Shown one piece after another: positions 56,046 to 64,000 of a DNA stretch of 64,000 nt; position 1 is the first letter of the stretch; every line of letters starts with the position of its first letter. Below the pieces are notes generated by a model, which saw nothing but the letters and a program-made list of their open reading frames with translations, did not search any database and had not been told where the DNA came from. Both the position numbers and the translations under genes were made by a program. The stretch is from Streptomyces sp. SLBN-31 (lineage in GTDB: Bacteria; Actinomycetota; Actinomycetes; Streptomycetales; Streptomycetaceae): NCBI RefSeq assembly GCF_006715395.1, contig NZ_VFNC01000001.1, positions 1 through 64,000 of the forward strand, given 5' to 3'.

Positions 56046-57620
56046 GTGATCGATATCAGCGAGTCCGTGATGCAGTTCCTTCTGGCGTTCGTCGTCGTCG
56101 TACCGCTCCTCGGCGCGGTCGCCGCCCTCCTGCCCGCCCCGCCCGGACTGAAAGGGAAGTCGCCGGAGCAGGCCGTCCTGCGCCACGGCGTGACCGTCAC
56201 CGGCGTGGTGCTCATCGCCGCGATCGCCCTCGCGCTCGGCTTCGACCACGACCACCCGTCGAAGATGCAGGCCACGACCGACATCAGCTGGATCCCCGCA
56301 CTCGACGTGCGCATCCACCTCGGCATCGACGGCATCTCCCTCCCCCTTGTGGTCCTGACCGCGCTGCTGACCTTCCTCTGCGCGCTCTACTCGTACTTCA
56401 AGATGCCCGCGGGCCCGACCCCGAAGGCCTTCGTCGCGCTGCTGCTCGTCCTGGAGTCCGGCACCCTCGCGACCTTCGCCGTCCTCGACCTGCTGCTGTT
56501 CTTCCTGGCGTTCGAGACGGTGCTCATCCCGATGTACTTCCTCATCGCCCGCTGGGGCGGCGAGGGCCGTACCCGGGCCGCCTGGCGGTTCATCCTCTAC
56601 ACACTGCTCGGTTCGGTCGTCATGCTGCTCGGCCTGCTCCTGATCGGGATCAAGGCCGGCACTTTCGACATGGTGGCACTCGCCACTGACAACGGCCGGT
56701 CACTGACCACATCCGTGCAGGTCATCGCCGTTCTGGCGATCGGTGTCGGGCTCGCGGTCAAGACGCCGATGTGGCCGCTGCACAGCTGGCTGCCGGACGC
56801 CCACACCTCCGCCCCGACCGTCGGCTCGGTCCTCCTCGCCGGCGTCCTGCTGAAGATGGGCACGTACGGTTTCGTCCGCATCCTCCTGCCCATCGCGCCG
56901 GACGGCTTCCGCACCTTCGCGCCCTACCTCGCGGCCCTCGCGGTCGTCGGCATCATCTACGGGTCCCTCGCCTGCCTCGCCCTCGCCAAACAGGGCGCCA
57001 AGGGCGACCTCAAGCGGCTCGTCGCCTACTCCTCCGTCGGCCACATGGGCTTCGTCCTGCTCGGCATCGCCACCATGACCCCGACCGGCGTCAACGGCGC
57101 CCTCTTCGCCAACATCGCCCACGGCCTCATCACCGGCCTGCTCTTCTTCATCGTCGGCGCCCTCAAGGACCGCACCGGCACCACCGACCTGGACGCACTC
57201 GCCGAGGAGTCCGGTGCCGCCCTGTACGGCAAGGCCCCGCGCCTCGGCGGGCTCCTCGCCTTCGGCGCCGTGGCCTCCCTGGGCCTGCCGGGCCTGGCCG
57301 GCTTCTGGGGCGAAATGCTCGCTCTGTTCGGCGCGTTCAAACCCGCCGCCGACCTCAGCCGCCCCGCCTTCCTCACCTTCATGTCCATCGCGGCCTTCGG
57401 CACCCTGCTCACCGCCGCGTACATGCTCGTCGTCGTCCGGCGCGTGTGCATGGGCGCCGCACCGCAGGAAGCCCCGCAGCTGATGGACGTCCGCTCGTAC
57501 GAGTTCGCGGCCTGGACGCCCCTCGTCGCCCTCACCGTCGTCGCCGGGCTGTGGCCCAAGGCGCTCCTCGGCCTGACCGACCCGGCCGTGCAGCAGCTCC
57601 TCGCAGGAGGCACCCGATGA
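56046..57620 (+). CDS. nuoM2: NADH-quinone oxidoreductase subunit M, second operon
   Basis: A 524-residue antiporter-like subunit. LFFLAFETVLIPMYFLIARWG has the TM5 Glu, [20 protein letters not shown] the central Lys region, and DLKRLVAYSSVGHMGFVLLG the second ion-path region. GTG 56046. Overlaps nuoN2 by 4 bp. Confidence 0.95.
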   Translation: MIDISESVMQFLLAFVVVVPLLGAVAALLPAPPGLKGKSPEQAVLRHGVTVTGVVLIAAIALALGFDHDHPSKMQATTDISWIPALDVRIHLGIDGISLPLVVLTALLTFLCALYSYFKMPAGPTPKAFVALLLVLESGTLATFAVLDLLLFFLAFETVLIPMYFLIARWGGEGRTRAAWRFILYTLLGSVVMLLGLLLIGIKAGTFDMVALATDNGRSLTTSVQVIAVLAIGVGLAVKTPMWPLHSWLPDAHTSAPTVGSVLLAGVLLKMGTYGFVRILLPIAPDGFRTFAPYLAALAVVGIIYGSLACLALAKQGAKGDLKRLVAYSSVGHMGFVLLGIATMTPTGVNGALFANIAHGLITGLLFFIVGALKDRTGTTDLDALAEESGAALYGKAPRLGGLLAFGAVASLGLPGLAGFWGEMLALFGAFKPAADLSRPAFLTFMSIAAFGTLLTAAYMLVVVRRVCMGAAPQEAPQLMDVRSYEFAAWTPLVALTVVAGLWPKALLGLTDPAVQQLLAGGTR

Positions 57621-59137
57621 GCTCCGTGGCCCAGCCGCTGGCCGAGAACCTCGTCCAGTCCGTCGACTGGCTCGCCATCGCGCCACCCACCCTCACGGCC
57701 CTCGTCGGACTCGTCGTCCTCGTCGCCGACCTGTTCGTCGGCGAGACAAGGAAGCCCCTGCTCGGCTGGGTGTCGGTCGCCGGCCTCGCCGCCTCCGCGC
57801 TCCTGCTGCTGCCCCTCCTCGGAGACGACCGCAGCACCTTCTGCGTCGACGGCACGCACGCGTGCAGCTACACAGCCGACAACTTCACCCTCGTCATCCA
57901 GTTCCTGGTCCTCGGCGGAGCCCTCCTCGCGGCCCTGCTGTCGGTGACGACCCTGAAGGACGCCGAACGACAACTCCCCGAAGGCGAGTACTGGTTCCTG
58001 CTGCTGTCCTCCGCCGCCGGCGCAGCCCTCCTGCCCGCCTCCCGCGACCTCGCGACCCTGATCGTCGCCCTGGAGGTCGCCTCCCTGCCCGCCTTCGCCC
58101 TCGTCGGCATCCGGCACGGCGACAGGAAGTCCTCCGAGGCGGCGCTGAAGTTCTTCCTGTCGTCGGTCACCGCGACCGCCGTCAGCCTCATGGGCATCAG
58201 CTTCGTGTACGCCTCGACCGGCACCCTCTACCTCATCCAGGTCGCCGACCGCATCCAGCACGTCGACGGCCAACTCCACACCCTCGCCCAGACCGGAGTC
58301 GTCCTCACCCTCGTCGGTTTCGCCTTCAAGACGGCAGCCGTTCCCTTCCACTTCTGGGTCCCCGACACCTACGTCGGCGCGCCCCTGCCGATCGCCGCCT
58401 ATCTGTCGGTCGTCGGCAAGGCGGTCGGCTTCACCGGCCTCATCCTCGTCACCGTGCTCGCCTTCCCGTCGTACGCCGACGTCTGGGGCCCCGCACTCGC
58501 CGCCCTGGCCGCGCTCACCATGACCGTCGGCAACGTCGGTGCCCTGCGCCAGCAGGCCACGCGCGCGTACAGCGCGGTACGCCTCCTCGCCTGGTCGTCG
58601 GTCGGTCAGGCGGGCTACCTCCTCGTACCGATCGCCGCGGCCGCCTACTCCGGCCATCCGCAGCAGTCCGTCGGCTCCACCGTCGCCTACGCCCTCATGT
58701 ACGCGGCCGTGAACCTCGGCGCGTTCGCCGTCGCCGCACTGGTGGGCCGCACGAAGACCGCCAACCGCCTCACCGACTACCGCGGCCTGTACGCCAGGAA
58801 CCCGCTCGCAGCCCTGCTCCTGGCGTTCTTCCTGCTCTGCCTGGCCGGGCTGCCACCGGGCATCATCGGCCTGTTCGCCAAGGTCACCGTGTTCTCGGCG
58901 GCCGTCGACGCGGGACTCGGCTGGCTCGCCGTGATCATGGCCGTCAACGTCGTCGTCGCGCTCTTCTACTACCTTCAGTGGACGGCGCTGCTGTTCCGAG
59001 CTCCGGAGGGCGAACCCGTCGAGCACCGCATCCCGGCACCCCTGACAGCGGCGATCGCCCTCACCGGGGTCCTGGGCATCGCCCTCTCCGGGGCTCCCCA
59101 GTTGGTCCTGCGCTTCGCCGACACCGGCCTCTTCTGA
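57617..59137 (+). CDS. nuoN2: NADH-quinone oxidoreductase subunit N, second operon
   Basis: A 506-residue antiporter-like subunit that ends the second operon. LIVALEVASLPAFALVGIR, FKTAAVPFHFWVPDTYVGAP and RLLAWSSVGQAGYLLVP are family segments. A Cys pair near residues 78-84 (STFCVDGTHACSY) is unusual. Compared with the first operon's NuoN, the usual Asp-Ile-Lys-Arg segment is changed to RAYSAVRLLAW. ATG 57617 overlaps nuoM2. Confidence 0.94.
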   Translation: MSSVAQPLAENLVQSVDWLAIAPPTLTALVGLVVLVADLFVGETRKPLLGWVSVAGLAASALLLLPLLGDDRSTFCVDGTHACSYTADNFTLVIQFLVLGGALLAALLSVTTLKDAERQLPEGEYWFLLLSSAAGAALLPASRDLATLIVALEVASLPAFALVGIRHGDRKSSEAALKFFLSSVTATAVSLMGISFVYASTGTLYLIQVADRIQHVDGQLHTLAQTGVVLTLVGFAFKTAAVPFHFWVPDTYVGAPLPIAAYLSVVGKAVGFTGLILVTVLAFPSYADVWGPALAALAALTMTVGNVGALRQQATRAYSAVRLLAWSSVGQAGYLLVPIAAAAYSGHPQQSVGSTVAYALMYAAVNLGAFAVAALVGRTKTANRLTDYRGLYARNPLAALLLAFFLLCLAGLPPGIIGLFAKVTVFSAAVDAGLGWLAVIMAVNVVVALFYYLQWTALLFRAPEGEPVEHRIPAPLTAAIALTGVLGIALSGAPQLVLRFADTGLF

Positions 59138-59193
59138 GCACCTGCCCGGAGCCGCTCACCCGGACGGCGGAGGCATGCCGCCGTACGCACAAG

Positions 59194-59220
59194 GGAACTA
59201 GTGACCCTCGCCTGGCGTTG
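59194..59220 (+). promoter_or_regulatory. ECF-sigma (SigE-type)-like promoter of htpX
   Basis: GGAAC (59194-59198) and CGTTG (59216-59220) are 17 bp apart, a match to the GGAAC-N16/17-CGTT pattern of envelope-stress ECF sigma factors. It lies 114 bp before htpX, a membrane quality-control protease. Confidence 0.5.
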
Positions 59221-59333
59221 ACCTGGAAGAAGGGTCCACTGGACGTGACACCACGGCACCAGCGGCACCGGAGAAAGCAAGCAAGATCCGCAAGCAAAGG
59301 GTTCCCCCTGCTGCATCACTTGGAGGGCGTACC

Positions 59334-60197
59334 GTGCACCGCCGGCACAACGGGCTAAGGACCGCAGTGCTCCTCGGAGGACTGTCCGCCCTCATCATCG
59401 TCATCGGCAGCTTTTTCGGCCGCATGGGGCTCGTCGTCGCGGTTCTCGTCGCCCTCGGGACGAACGCGTACGCGTACTGGAACAGCGACAAACTGGCGCT
59501 ACGCGCGATGCGCGCGCGTCCGGTGAGCGAGTTCGAGGCCCCGGGCCTCTACCGCATGGTCCGCGAACTCTCCACCCAGGCGCGCCAGCCCATGCCCCGC
59601 CTCTACATCTCCCCTACGGAGGCGCCGAACGCCTTCGCGACGGGCCGCAACCCGCGCAACGCCGCGGTGTGCTGCACGGAAGGCATCCTGCGCCTCCTCG
59701 ACGAGCGCGAACTGCGCGGCGTCATCGGCCACGAGCTCAGCCACGTCTACAACCGCGACATCCTCATCTCGTCGGTCGCCGGCGCCCTCGCCTCGGTGAT
59801 CATGTTCCTGGTCAACTTCGCCTGGCTCATCCCGATCGGCCGCTCCGACGACGATGACGGCCCCGGCCTCATCGGCATGCTGTTCATCATGATCCTGGGC
59901 CCCCTCGCGGCCTCCCTCATCCAACTGGCCATCAGCCGGTCGAGGGAGTACGAGGCCGACGCGTCCGGCGCCCAACTGACCGGCGACCCGCTCGCCCTGG
60001 CCGGCGCCCTGCGCAAGCTGGAGACGGGCACCAAGCAACTGCCGCTGCCGCCCGAGCCGCGCATCGAGACGGCGAGCCACATGATGATCGCGAACCCCTT
60101 CCGCCCCGGTCAGGGACTGTCCAAGATGTTCTCGACGCATCCGCCGATGGCGGATCGCATCGCCCGGCTCGAGAAGATGGCAGGTCGCCCCCAGTGA
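59334..60197 (+). CDS. htpX: Membrane zinc metalloprotease HtpX
   Basis: A 287-residue M48-family protease that degrades damaged membrane proteins. Two N-terminal spans (residues 10-28 and 33-50) are followed by HEXXH in [12 protein letters not shown] (about residue 140), two further spans and the Glu ligand in [17 protein letters not shown]. Length is normal. GTG 59334. The stop overlaps the next gene by 4 bp, making a two-gene operon. Confidence 0.93.
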   Translation: MHRRHNGLRTAVLLGGLSALIIVIGSFFGRMGLVVAVLVALGTNAYAYWNSDKLALRAMRARPVSEFEAPGLYRMVRELSTQARQPMPRLYISPTEAPNAFATGRNPRNAAVCCTEGILRLLDERELRGVIGHELSHVYNRDILISSVAGALASVIMFLVNFAWLIPIGRSDDDDGPGLIGMLFIMILGPLAASLIQLAISRSREYEADASGAQLTGDPLALAGALRKLETGTKQLPLPPEPRIETASHMMIANPFRPGQGLSKMFSTHPPMADRIARLEKMAGRPQ

Positions 60198-60586
60198 AAA
60201 CCATCCTGAACGTCATCTGGCTGGTCCTGAGCGGCTTCTGGCTGTTCCTCGGATACCTGGCAGCCGGAGTCCTGCTGTGCATCACGATCATCGGCATCCC
60301 GTTCGGCATTGCCGCGTTCCGTATCGGCGTCTATGCCCTGTGGCCCTTCGGGTACACGACGGTCGAGCGCCGTGACGCCGGTGCGCCCTCGTGCCTCGGC
60401 AACGTCCTGTGGCTGGTCCTCGCCGGCTGGTGGCTGGCGCTCGCGCACATCGCCACCGGCATCGCCCTGTGCATCACGATCATCGGGATCCCGTTCGGAG
60501 TCGCCAACTTCAAGCTGATCCCGGTCTCGCTGCTGCCGCTCGGCCGCGAAATCGTGCGGACGGACGAGCCGTTCGCCGCACGCTGA
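60194..60586 (+). CDS. YccF-domain inner membrane protein
   Basis: A 130-residue protein made of two homologous halves. [17 protein letters not shown] in the first recurs as [17 protein letters not shown] in the second, each preceded by a Trp-rich membrane helix ([40 protein letters not shown]). Function is unknown. Coupled to htpX by a 4-bp overlap. Confidence 0.9.
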   Translation: MKTILNVIWLVLSGFWLFLGYLAAGVLLCITIIGIPFGIAAFRIGVYALWPFGYTTVERRDAGAPSCLGNVLWLVLAGWWLALAHIATGIALCITIIGIPFGVANFKLIPVSLLPLGREIVRTDEPFAAR

Positions 60587-60631
60587 CCTCGCCGCCGCCA
60601 CGGCCCACCCCTGCCCGCCCCGGCCCAGAGG

Positions 60632-60658
60632 TTTTCCACAACCCCGCGGTTGTCCACA
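60632..60658 (+). promoter_or_regulatory. Two DnaA boxes upstream of the SMI1/KNR4 gene
   Basis: TTTTCCACA (60632-60640) and TTGTCCACA (60650-60658) have the same orientation, 18 bp apart, 41 bp before the gene. The second is an exact preferred box. Confidence 0.6.
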
Positions 60659-60698
60659 GGCCGGCTCGATTGTCAGTGCCGCCTTGCATCATGAACCC

Positions 60699-61265
60699 AT
60701 GACCGACAACGAGCAGTTGCTGGCACGGGTGGCGGCCAAGGCGCGCACCACCCGCCCCTACGGCTGGACTTCCCTCCCCGCGCCCGTCGCCGCGGACACG
60801 CTGTCCCGCGCCGAGGCCGCCCTGGGCTTCACCCTGCCGCCACTGCTCGCCGACCTGTACCTGCGGATAGGAGACGGCGGATTCGGCCCGGAATACGGCC
60901 TGCTGCCCCTGCTCGACGGCCCGCCCGCGGGCGAGCCCGCCGCCGTCGTGCAGTACCTGGCCAACCGTGAGAGCGGCCGCAAGGACCCGGACTGGCTCTG
61001 GCCGGAAGGCGTCCTGCCGATATCCCACTGGGGCTGTGCCATGTACGCCTGCGTGGACTGCCGTTCCCCGGAGGCGACGGTCCTGCTCTTCGAGCCCAAC
61101 CCGGGCGATCCCGACCACGCCTGGTTCGTGGACACGCCCACCCTCGCCGACTGGCTGCATGCCTGGGTCGAGGGCACCGGCTGGTGGGACGTGATGGAGG
61201 ACGACTTCCAGATGGCCCCCTGGCCCGACTTCCGCATACGCACAGCGCAGGCGCCGACGGGCTGA
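60699..61265 (+). CDS. SMI1/KNR4-family protein
   Basis: A 188-residue protein of the SUKH/SMI1-KNR4 superfamily. AEAALGFTLPPLLADLYLRIGDGGFGPEYGLLPL (start and middle of this quoted in parts: LGFTLPPLLADLYLRIGDGG, FGPEYGLLPL) and WLHAWVEGTGWWDVM are typical. Some family members are immunity proteins for contact-dependent toxins; no toxin gene is nearby, so a housekeeping role is as likely. ATG 60699. Confidence 0.85.
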   Translation: MTDNEQLLARVAAKARTTRPYGWTSLPAPVAADTLSRAEAALGFTLPPLLADLYLRIGDGGFGPEYGLLPLLDGPPAGEPAAVVQYLANRESGRKDPDWLWPEGVLPISHWGCAMYACVDCRSPEATVLLFEPNPGDPDHAWFVDTPTLADWLHAWVEGTGWWDVMEDDFQMAPWPDFRIRTAQAPTG

Positions 61266-61281
61266 CAGCCCACCGCCGCAG

Positions 61282-62541
61282 CTACGTACGCCCGCGCCCC
61301 TCCACCCACCGCCGCACGCCGTACGCCACCACGCCCACCACCAGCACTCCCGCGCCCGCCACCACGGAAACCGCCGGCAACGAGAAAGCCAGCACGACGC
61401 ACCCGACCAGTCCCAGAGTCGGCAGCAGCCGCGCCGTCGGGGCGGGACTCAGTGTCCAGGCCGAGGCGTTGGCCACGGCGTAGTACGCGAGCACACCGAA
61501 GGAGGAGAAGCCGATCGCACCCCGCACGTCCACCGTGGCGGCGAGGACGGCGACGACCGCGCCCACGGCCAGTTCGGCCCGGTGCGGCACCTGGAAACGC
61601 GGGTGCACGGCCGAGAGCGCGCCGGGCAGATGCCGGTCACGGGCCATGGCCAGCGTCGTCCGGGAGACGCCCAGGATGAGGGCGAGCAGCGAACCCAGCG
61701 CGGCCACGGCAGCCCCCACCCGCACGACCGGCACCAGCCACCGGACGCCGGCCGCCCGCACCGCGTCGGCCAGCGGAGCAGCCGCAGCCCCGAGACCATC
61801 GGCTCCCAGCACGGAGAGGACGGCCACCGCCACACACACGTACACGGCCAGGGCGATGCCCAACGCCACTGGGATCGCCCGGGGGATGGTGCGCGCGGGA
61901 TCGCGTACCTCCTCGCCGAGGGTCGCGATGCGGGCGTACCCGGCGAAGGCGAAGAACAGCAGGCCGGCCGCCTGCAGCACGCCCCCCGCGCCCTCGGAGG
62001 CCCCGATGTTCAAGCGCGCGGCCTCGGACGCCCCCGACCCCAGACACACGACCACGACGGAAGCGAGGACAGCCAGCACCACCGCGACGATCACCCGGGT
62101 CAGCCAGGCGGACTTCTGAATGCCGCCGTAGTTCACCGCGGTCAGCGCCACCACCGCCGCGACCGCCACGGCATGGGCCTGCCCGGGCCAGACGTAGGCC
62201 CCCACGGTGAGCGCCATCGCCGCACAGGAGGCCGTCTTCCCGACGACGAACGACCAGCCCGCGAGATACCCCCAGAACGCGCCGAGCCGCTCGCGCCCGT
62301 ACACGTAGGTGCCGCCGGAGGCCGGGTACAGAGCGGCCAGCCGCGCCGACGACGTGGCGTTGCAGTAGGCGACCACGGCGGCGACCGCCAGGCCGAGCAG
62401 CAGCCCGGAGCCGGCCGCACGGGCCGCGGGTCCCAGGGCGGCGAAGATCCCGGCGCCGATCATCGAGCCGAGCCCGATGACCACGGCGTCGCCGACGCCC
62501 AGGGTGCGTCGCAGTTCGGAGGCGGAGCCGGACCGTGTCAT
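61282..62541 (-). CDS. APC-family amino-acid permease
   Basis: A 419-residue transporter with about twelve spans. GDAVVIGLGSMIGAGIFAALGP is the APC substrate-site signature in TM1. YCNATSSARLAALYPASGGTYVYGRE and FAFAGYARIATLGEEVRDPARTIPRAI follow the family order. ATG 62541 is used. Substrate not determinable from the sequence. Confidence 0.9.
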   Translation of the reverse strand: MTRSGSASELRRTLGVGDAVVIGLGSMIGAGIFAALGPAARAAGSGLLLGLAVAAVVAYCNATSSARLAALYPASGGTYVYGRERLGAFWGYLAGWSFVVGKTASCAAMALTVGAYVWPGQAHAVAVAAVVALTAVNYGGIQKSAWLTRVIVAVVLAVLASVVVVCLGSGASEAARLNIGASEGAGGVLQAAGLLFFAFAGYARIATLGEEVRDPARTIPRAIPVALGIALAVYVCVAVAVLSVLGADGLGAAAAPLADAVRAAGVRWLVPVVRVGAAVAALGSLLALILGVSRTTLAMARDRHLPGALSAVHPRFQVPHRAELAVGAVVAVLAATVDVRGAIGFSSFGVLAYYAVANASAWTLSPAPTARLLPTLGLVGCVVLAFSLPAVSVVAGAGVLVVGVVAYGVRRWVEGRGRT

Positions 62542-62755
62542 GGCTCGCACCCTACTGATCGCTGCAACCGGGGAGCACCGCGGAGGCGTCCTCCCCAGCA
62601 ACGGAACACGAACAAGCGCGCCGAGAACGGATCGTGCGAGCCGGCCGACAGGCGGCCCGCGCGGTGGACGCGTGGCACACGGAGCACAGGCTGTCCGCAC
62701 CGAAATCACACCGTTCGGACAGCGGATGCACAGAGCGGGAGGGCAGGTTCACGGC

Positions 62756-63022
62756 ATGACGATCATCAGCTGGATCATCCTGGGGTTGTTGGCCGGAGCC
62801 ATCGCCAAGTTCCTGCTGCCGGGCCGCGACCCGGGCGGCTTCGTCGGCACGACGCTCATCGGCATCGCGGGCGCGTTCATCGGCGGCTGGATCTCGTCCC
62901 GCTTCCTGGACCACCCGATCACCAAGCACTTCTACGACGGTGCGACCTGGGCGGCGGCGATCGGCGGCTCGCTGGTCCTCCTGATCGCTTACCGCATCCT
63001 GTTCGGCAACTCCCGCGACTGA
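62756..63022 (+). CDS. GlsB/YeaQ/YmgE-family small membrane protein
   Basis: An 88-residue protein with three Gly-rich membrane segments. IISWIILGLLAGAIAKFLLPGRDPGGFVGTTLIGIAGAFIGGWI contains the family's repeated Gly/Ala pattern (quoted in parts: IILGLLAGAIAKFLLPG, LIGIAGAFIGGW). Homologues are stress-associated. ATG 62756; ATG 62726 is also in frame. Confidence 0.87.
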   Translation: MTIISWIILGLLAGAIAKFLLPGRDPGGFVGTTLIGIAGAFIGGWISSRFLDHPITKHFYDGATWAAAIGGSLVLLIAYRILFGNSRD

Positions 63023-63078
63023 CCGGGAAGAACGGCCCGGTACGGCCGGGCACCCCTTGGACCGCAGCCAGCAGGCGA

Positions 63079-63112
63079 GAAAGGGTGGGCACCGACGGGT
63101 GCCCACCCTTTC
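63079..63112. terminator. Perfect 15-bp bidirectional terminator
   Basis: GAAAGGGTGGGCACC pairs exactly with 63098-63112 around a GACG loop. It sits between the GlsB-like gene and the convergent yajQ. Confidence 0.92.
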
Positions 63113-63161
63113 CCGTACGCCGTGAGTCAGCGGCTCGTCGCGCCCACCAGGTGCATCCGGC

Positions 63162-63650
63162 TCACCGGTAGTTCACGAACTGGACCGCGAAGTCGAAGTC
63201 CTTGCCCTTCAGCAGGGCGATCACGGCCTGCAGGTCGTCACGGCTCTTGGAGCTGACGCGCAGCTCGTCACCCTGCACCTGAGCCTTGACCCCCTTGGGA
63301 CCCTCGTCACGGATGATCTTCGCCACCTTCTTGGCGTTCTCCTGGGAGATGCCCTCCTCGATGGACGCGAAGATCTTGTACTCCTTGCCCGAGAGCTGGG
63401 GCTCGCCCGCGTCCAGGGCCTTCAGCGAGATGCCGCGCTTGATCAGCTTGGACTGGAAGACGTCGAGGACGGCCTTGACGCGGTCCTCGGAGTTCGCCTC
63501 CATCAGGATCTTTTCACCGGACCACGAGATCGAGGCTCCCACGCCCTTGAAGTCGTAGCGCTGCGAGATCTCCTTGGCGGCCTGGTTGAGGGCGTTGTCG
63601 ACCTCCTGCCGCTCGACCTTCGAGACGATGTCGAAACTGGAGTCGGCCAT
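63162..63650 (-). CDS. YajQ-family nucleotide-binding protein
   Basis: A 162-residue two-domain RNP-fold protein. [32 protein letters not shown] and [32 protein letters not shown] are highly conserved (each end given: [29 protein letters not shown]). Homologues bind c-di-GMP or tRNA-like nucleotides. ATG 63650 has AAGGAG upstream. Single-gene unit. Confidence 0.95.
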   Translation of the reverse strand: MADSSFDIVSKVERQEVDNALNQAAKEISQRYDFKGVGASISWSGEKILMEANSEDRVKAVLDVFQSKLIKRGISLKALDAGEPQLSGKEYKIFASIEEGISQENAKKVAKIIRDEGPKGVKAQVQGDELRVSSKSRDDLQAVIALLKGKDFDFAVQFVNYR

Positions 63651-63875
63651 GTCCTGTGGCTCCTTGTATCGGGGTGCTTGTGGGGTGCGGTTCGGCGGGC
63701 GTGGGGGTGGCCGCCGAGCCCGGCGTGGTGCGCGGGCCGCATCCGGACAAGCCTAGCCACCCGTGCTCGCTCGAGCGCAGATCAATCGGGTGGCGAAGCA
63801 CCCCTCCGCATCGGGTATTGTTTACGTCGTTGCCAGCGAGCACCGCCGAAAAGCGGTTCGAACGGCAGCAGCCCC

Positions 63876-63957
63876 GGCGGTGTGCCCGAGCGGCCAAAGG
63901 GAGCAGACTGTAAATCTGCCGGCTCAGCCTTCCCAGGTTCGAATCCTGGCGCCGCCA
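63876..63957 (+). tRNA. tRNA-Tyr (GTA anticodon)
   Basis: The acceptor stem GGCGGTG pairs with CGCCGCC (one G-U), the discriminator is A, the anticodon GTA is at 63910-63912, and the T arm contains GGTTCGAATCC. A long variable arm makes it class II. No CCA is encoded. Confidence 0.95.
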
Positions 63958-63978
63958 CAGGGAAAACAAGGGGCCCGT

Positions 63979-63999
63979 GACCAGCCATTTCGGCTGGTC
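63979..63999. terminator. Hairpin after tRNA-Tyr
   Basis: GACCAGCC pairs with GGCTGGTC around ATTTC at the right edge. It is likely the tRNA terminator. Confidence 0.6.
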
Positions 64000-64000
64000 A

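Noticed and set aside
60699..61265. Immunity gene of a toxin system
   Set aside because: The family includes such proteins, but no toxin or secretion gene is adjacent.

Overview
The window is high-GC actinobacterial DNA and almost certainly from a Streptomyces chromosome. The evidence is a very strong third-position G/C bias, many GTG starts, dense translational coupling, Rex-type and TTGTCCACA (DnaA) sites, and a gene order that, as I recall it, follows the S. coelicolor SCO4561-SCO4614 region. Species cannot be fixed from the sequence alone.

Layout. 0-1.1 kb: the tail of an unknown gene and a leftward secreted NlpC/P60 hydrolase. 1.1-1.8 kb: a long regulatory region with a strong Rex operator and a structured nuoA leader. 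1.8-17.9 kb: a complete 14-gene nuoA-N operon (respiratory complex I). Within it, about 3.3 kb covering most of nuoG, all of nuoH and most of nuoI carries many single-base indels, mostly in homopolymers, which look like sequence error. 17.9-30.5 kb: small secreted protein, RecQ-type helicase, M56 peptidase, fumarylacetoacetase, an ATP-grasp/flavoprotein pair, HAD phosphatase, a secreted lytic-transglycosylase-like protein behind a c-di-AMP riboswitch, polyprenyl diphosphate synthase and a CHRD/DUF3455 secreted protein. 30.8-41.8 kb: LolA-like protein plus ABC exporter, FMN reductase, an Ala/Pro-rich TPR-like protein, M28 aminopeptidase, VOC protein, a degenerate tandem-repeat array, RarD transporter, a QorB/HxlR divergent pair, a DUF6082 protein and a small conserved protein.

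41.9-59.1 kb: the most interesting block. Leftward korA-korB (2-oxoacid:ferredoxin oxidoreductase) and a leftward two-component system (two near-duplicate histidine kinases and one LuxR-type regulator) sit beside a rightward second nuo operon, nuoA2-B2-C2-H2-I2-J2-K2-L2-M2-N2. This second set has no nuoD, nuoE, nuoF or nuoG: C2 overlaps H2 by 4 bp, so nothing is missing through a sequence gap. It retains all visible Fe-S ligands in NuoB2 and NuoI2, lacks the NADH-oxidising module, and lies next to a ferredoxin-reducing enzyme. A ferredoxin-fed proton pump that borrows NuoD from the first operon is my main hypothesis.

59.3-64.0 kb: HtpX protease with an ECF-sigma-like promoter, a YccF membrane protein, an SMI1/KNR4 protein behind two DnaA boxes, an APC permease, a GlsB-like membrane protein, YajQ and a tRNA-Tyr.
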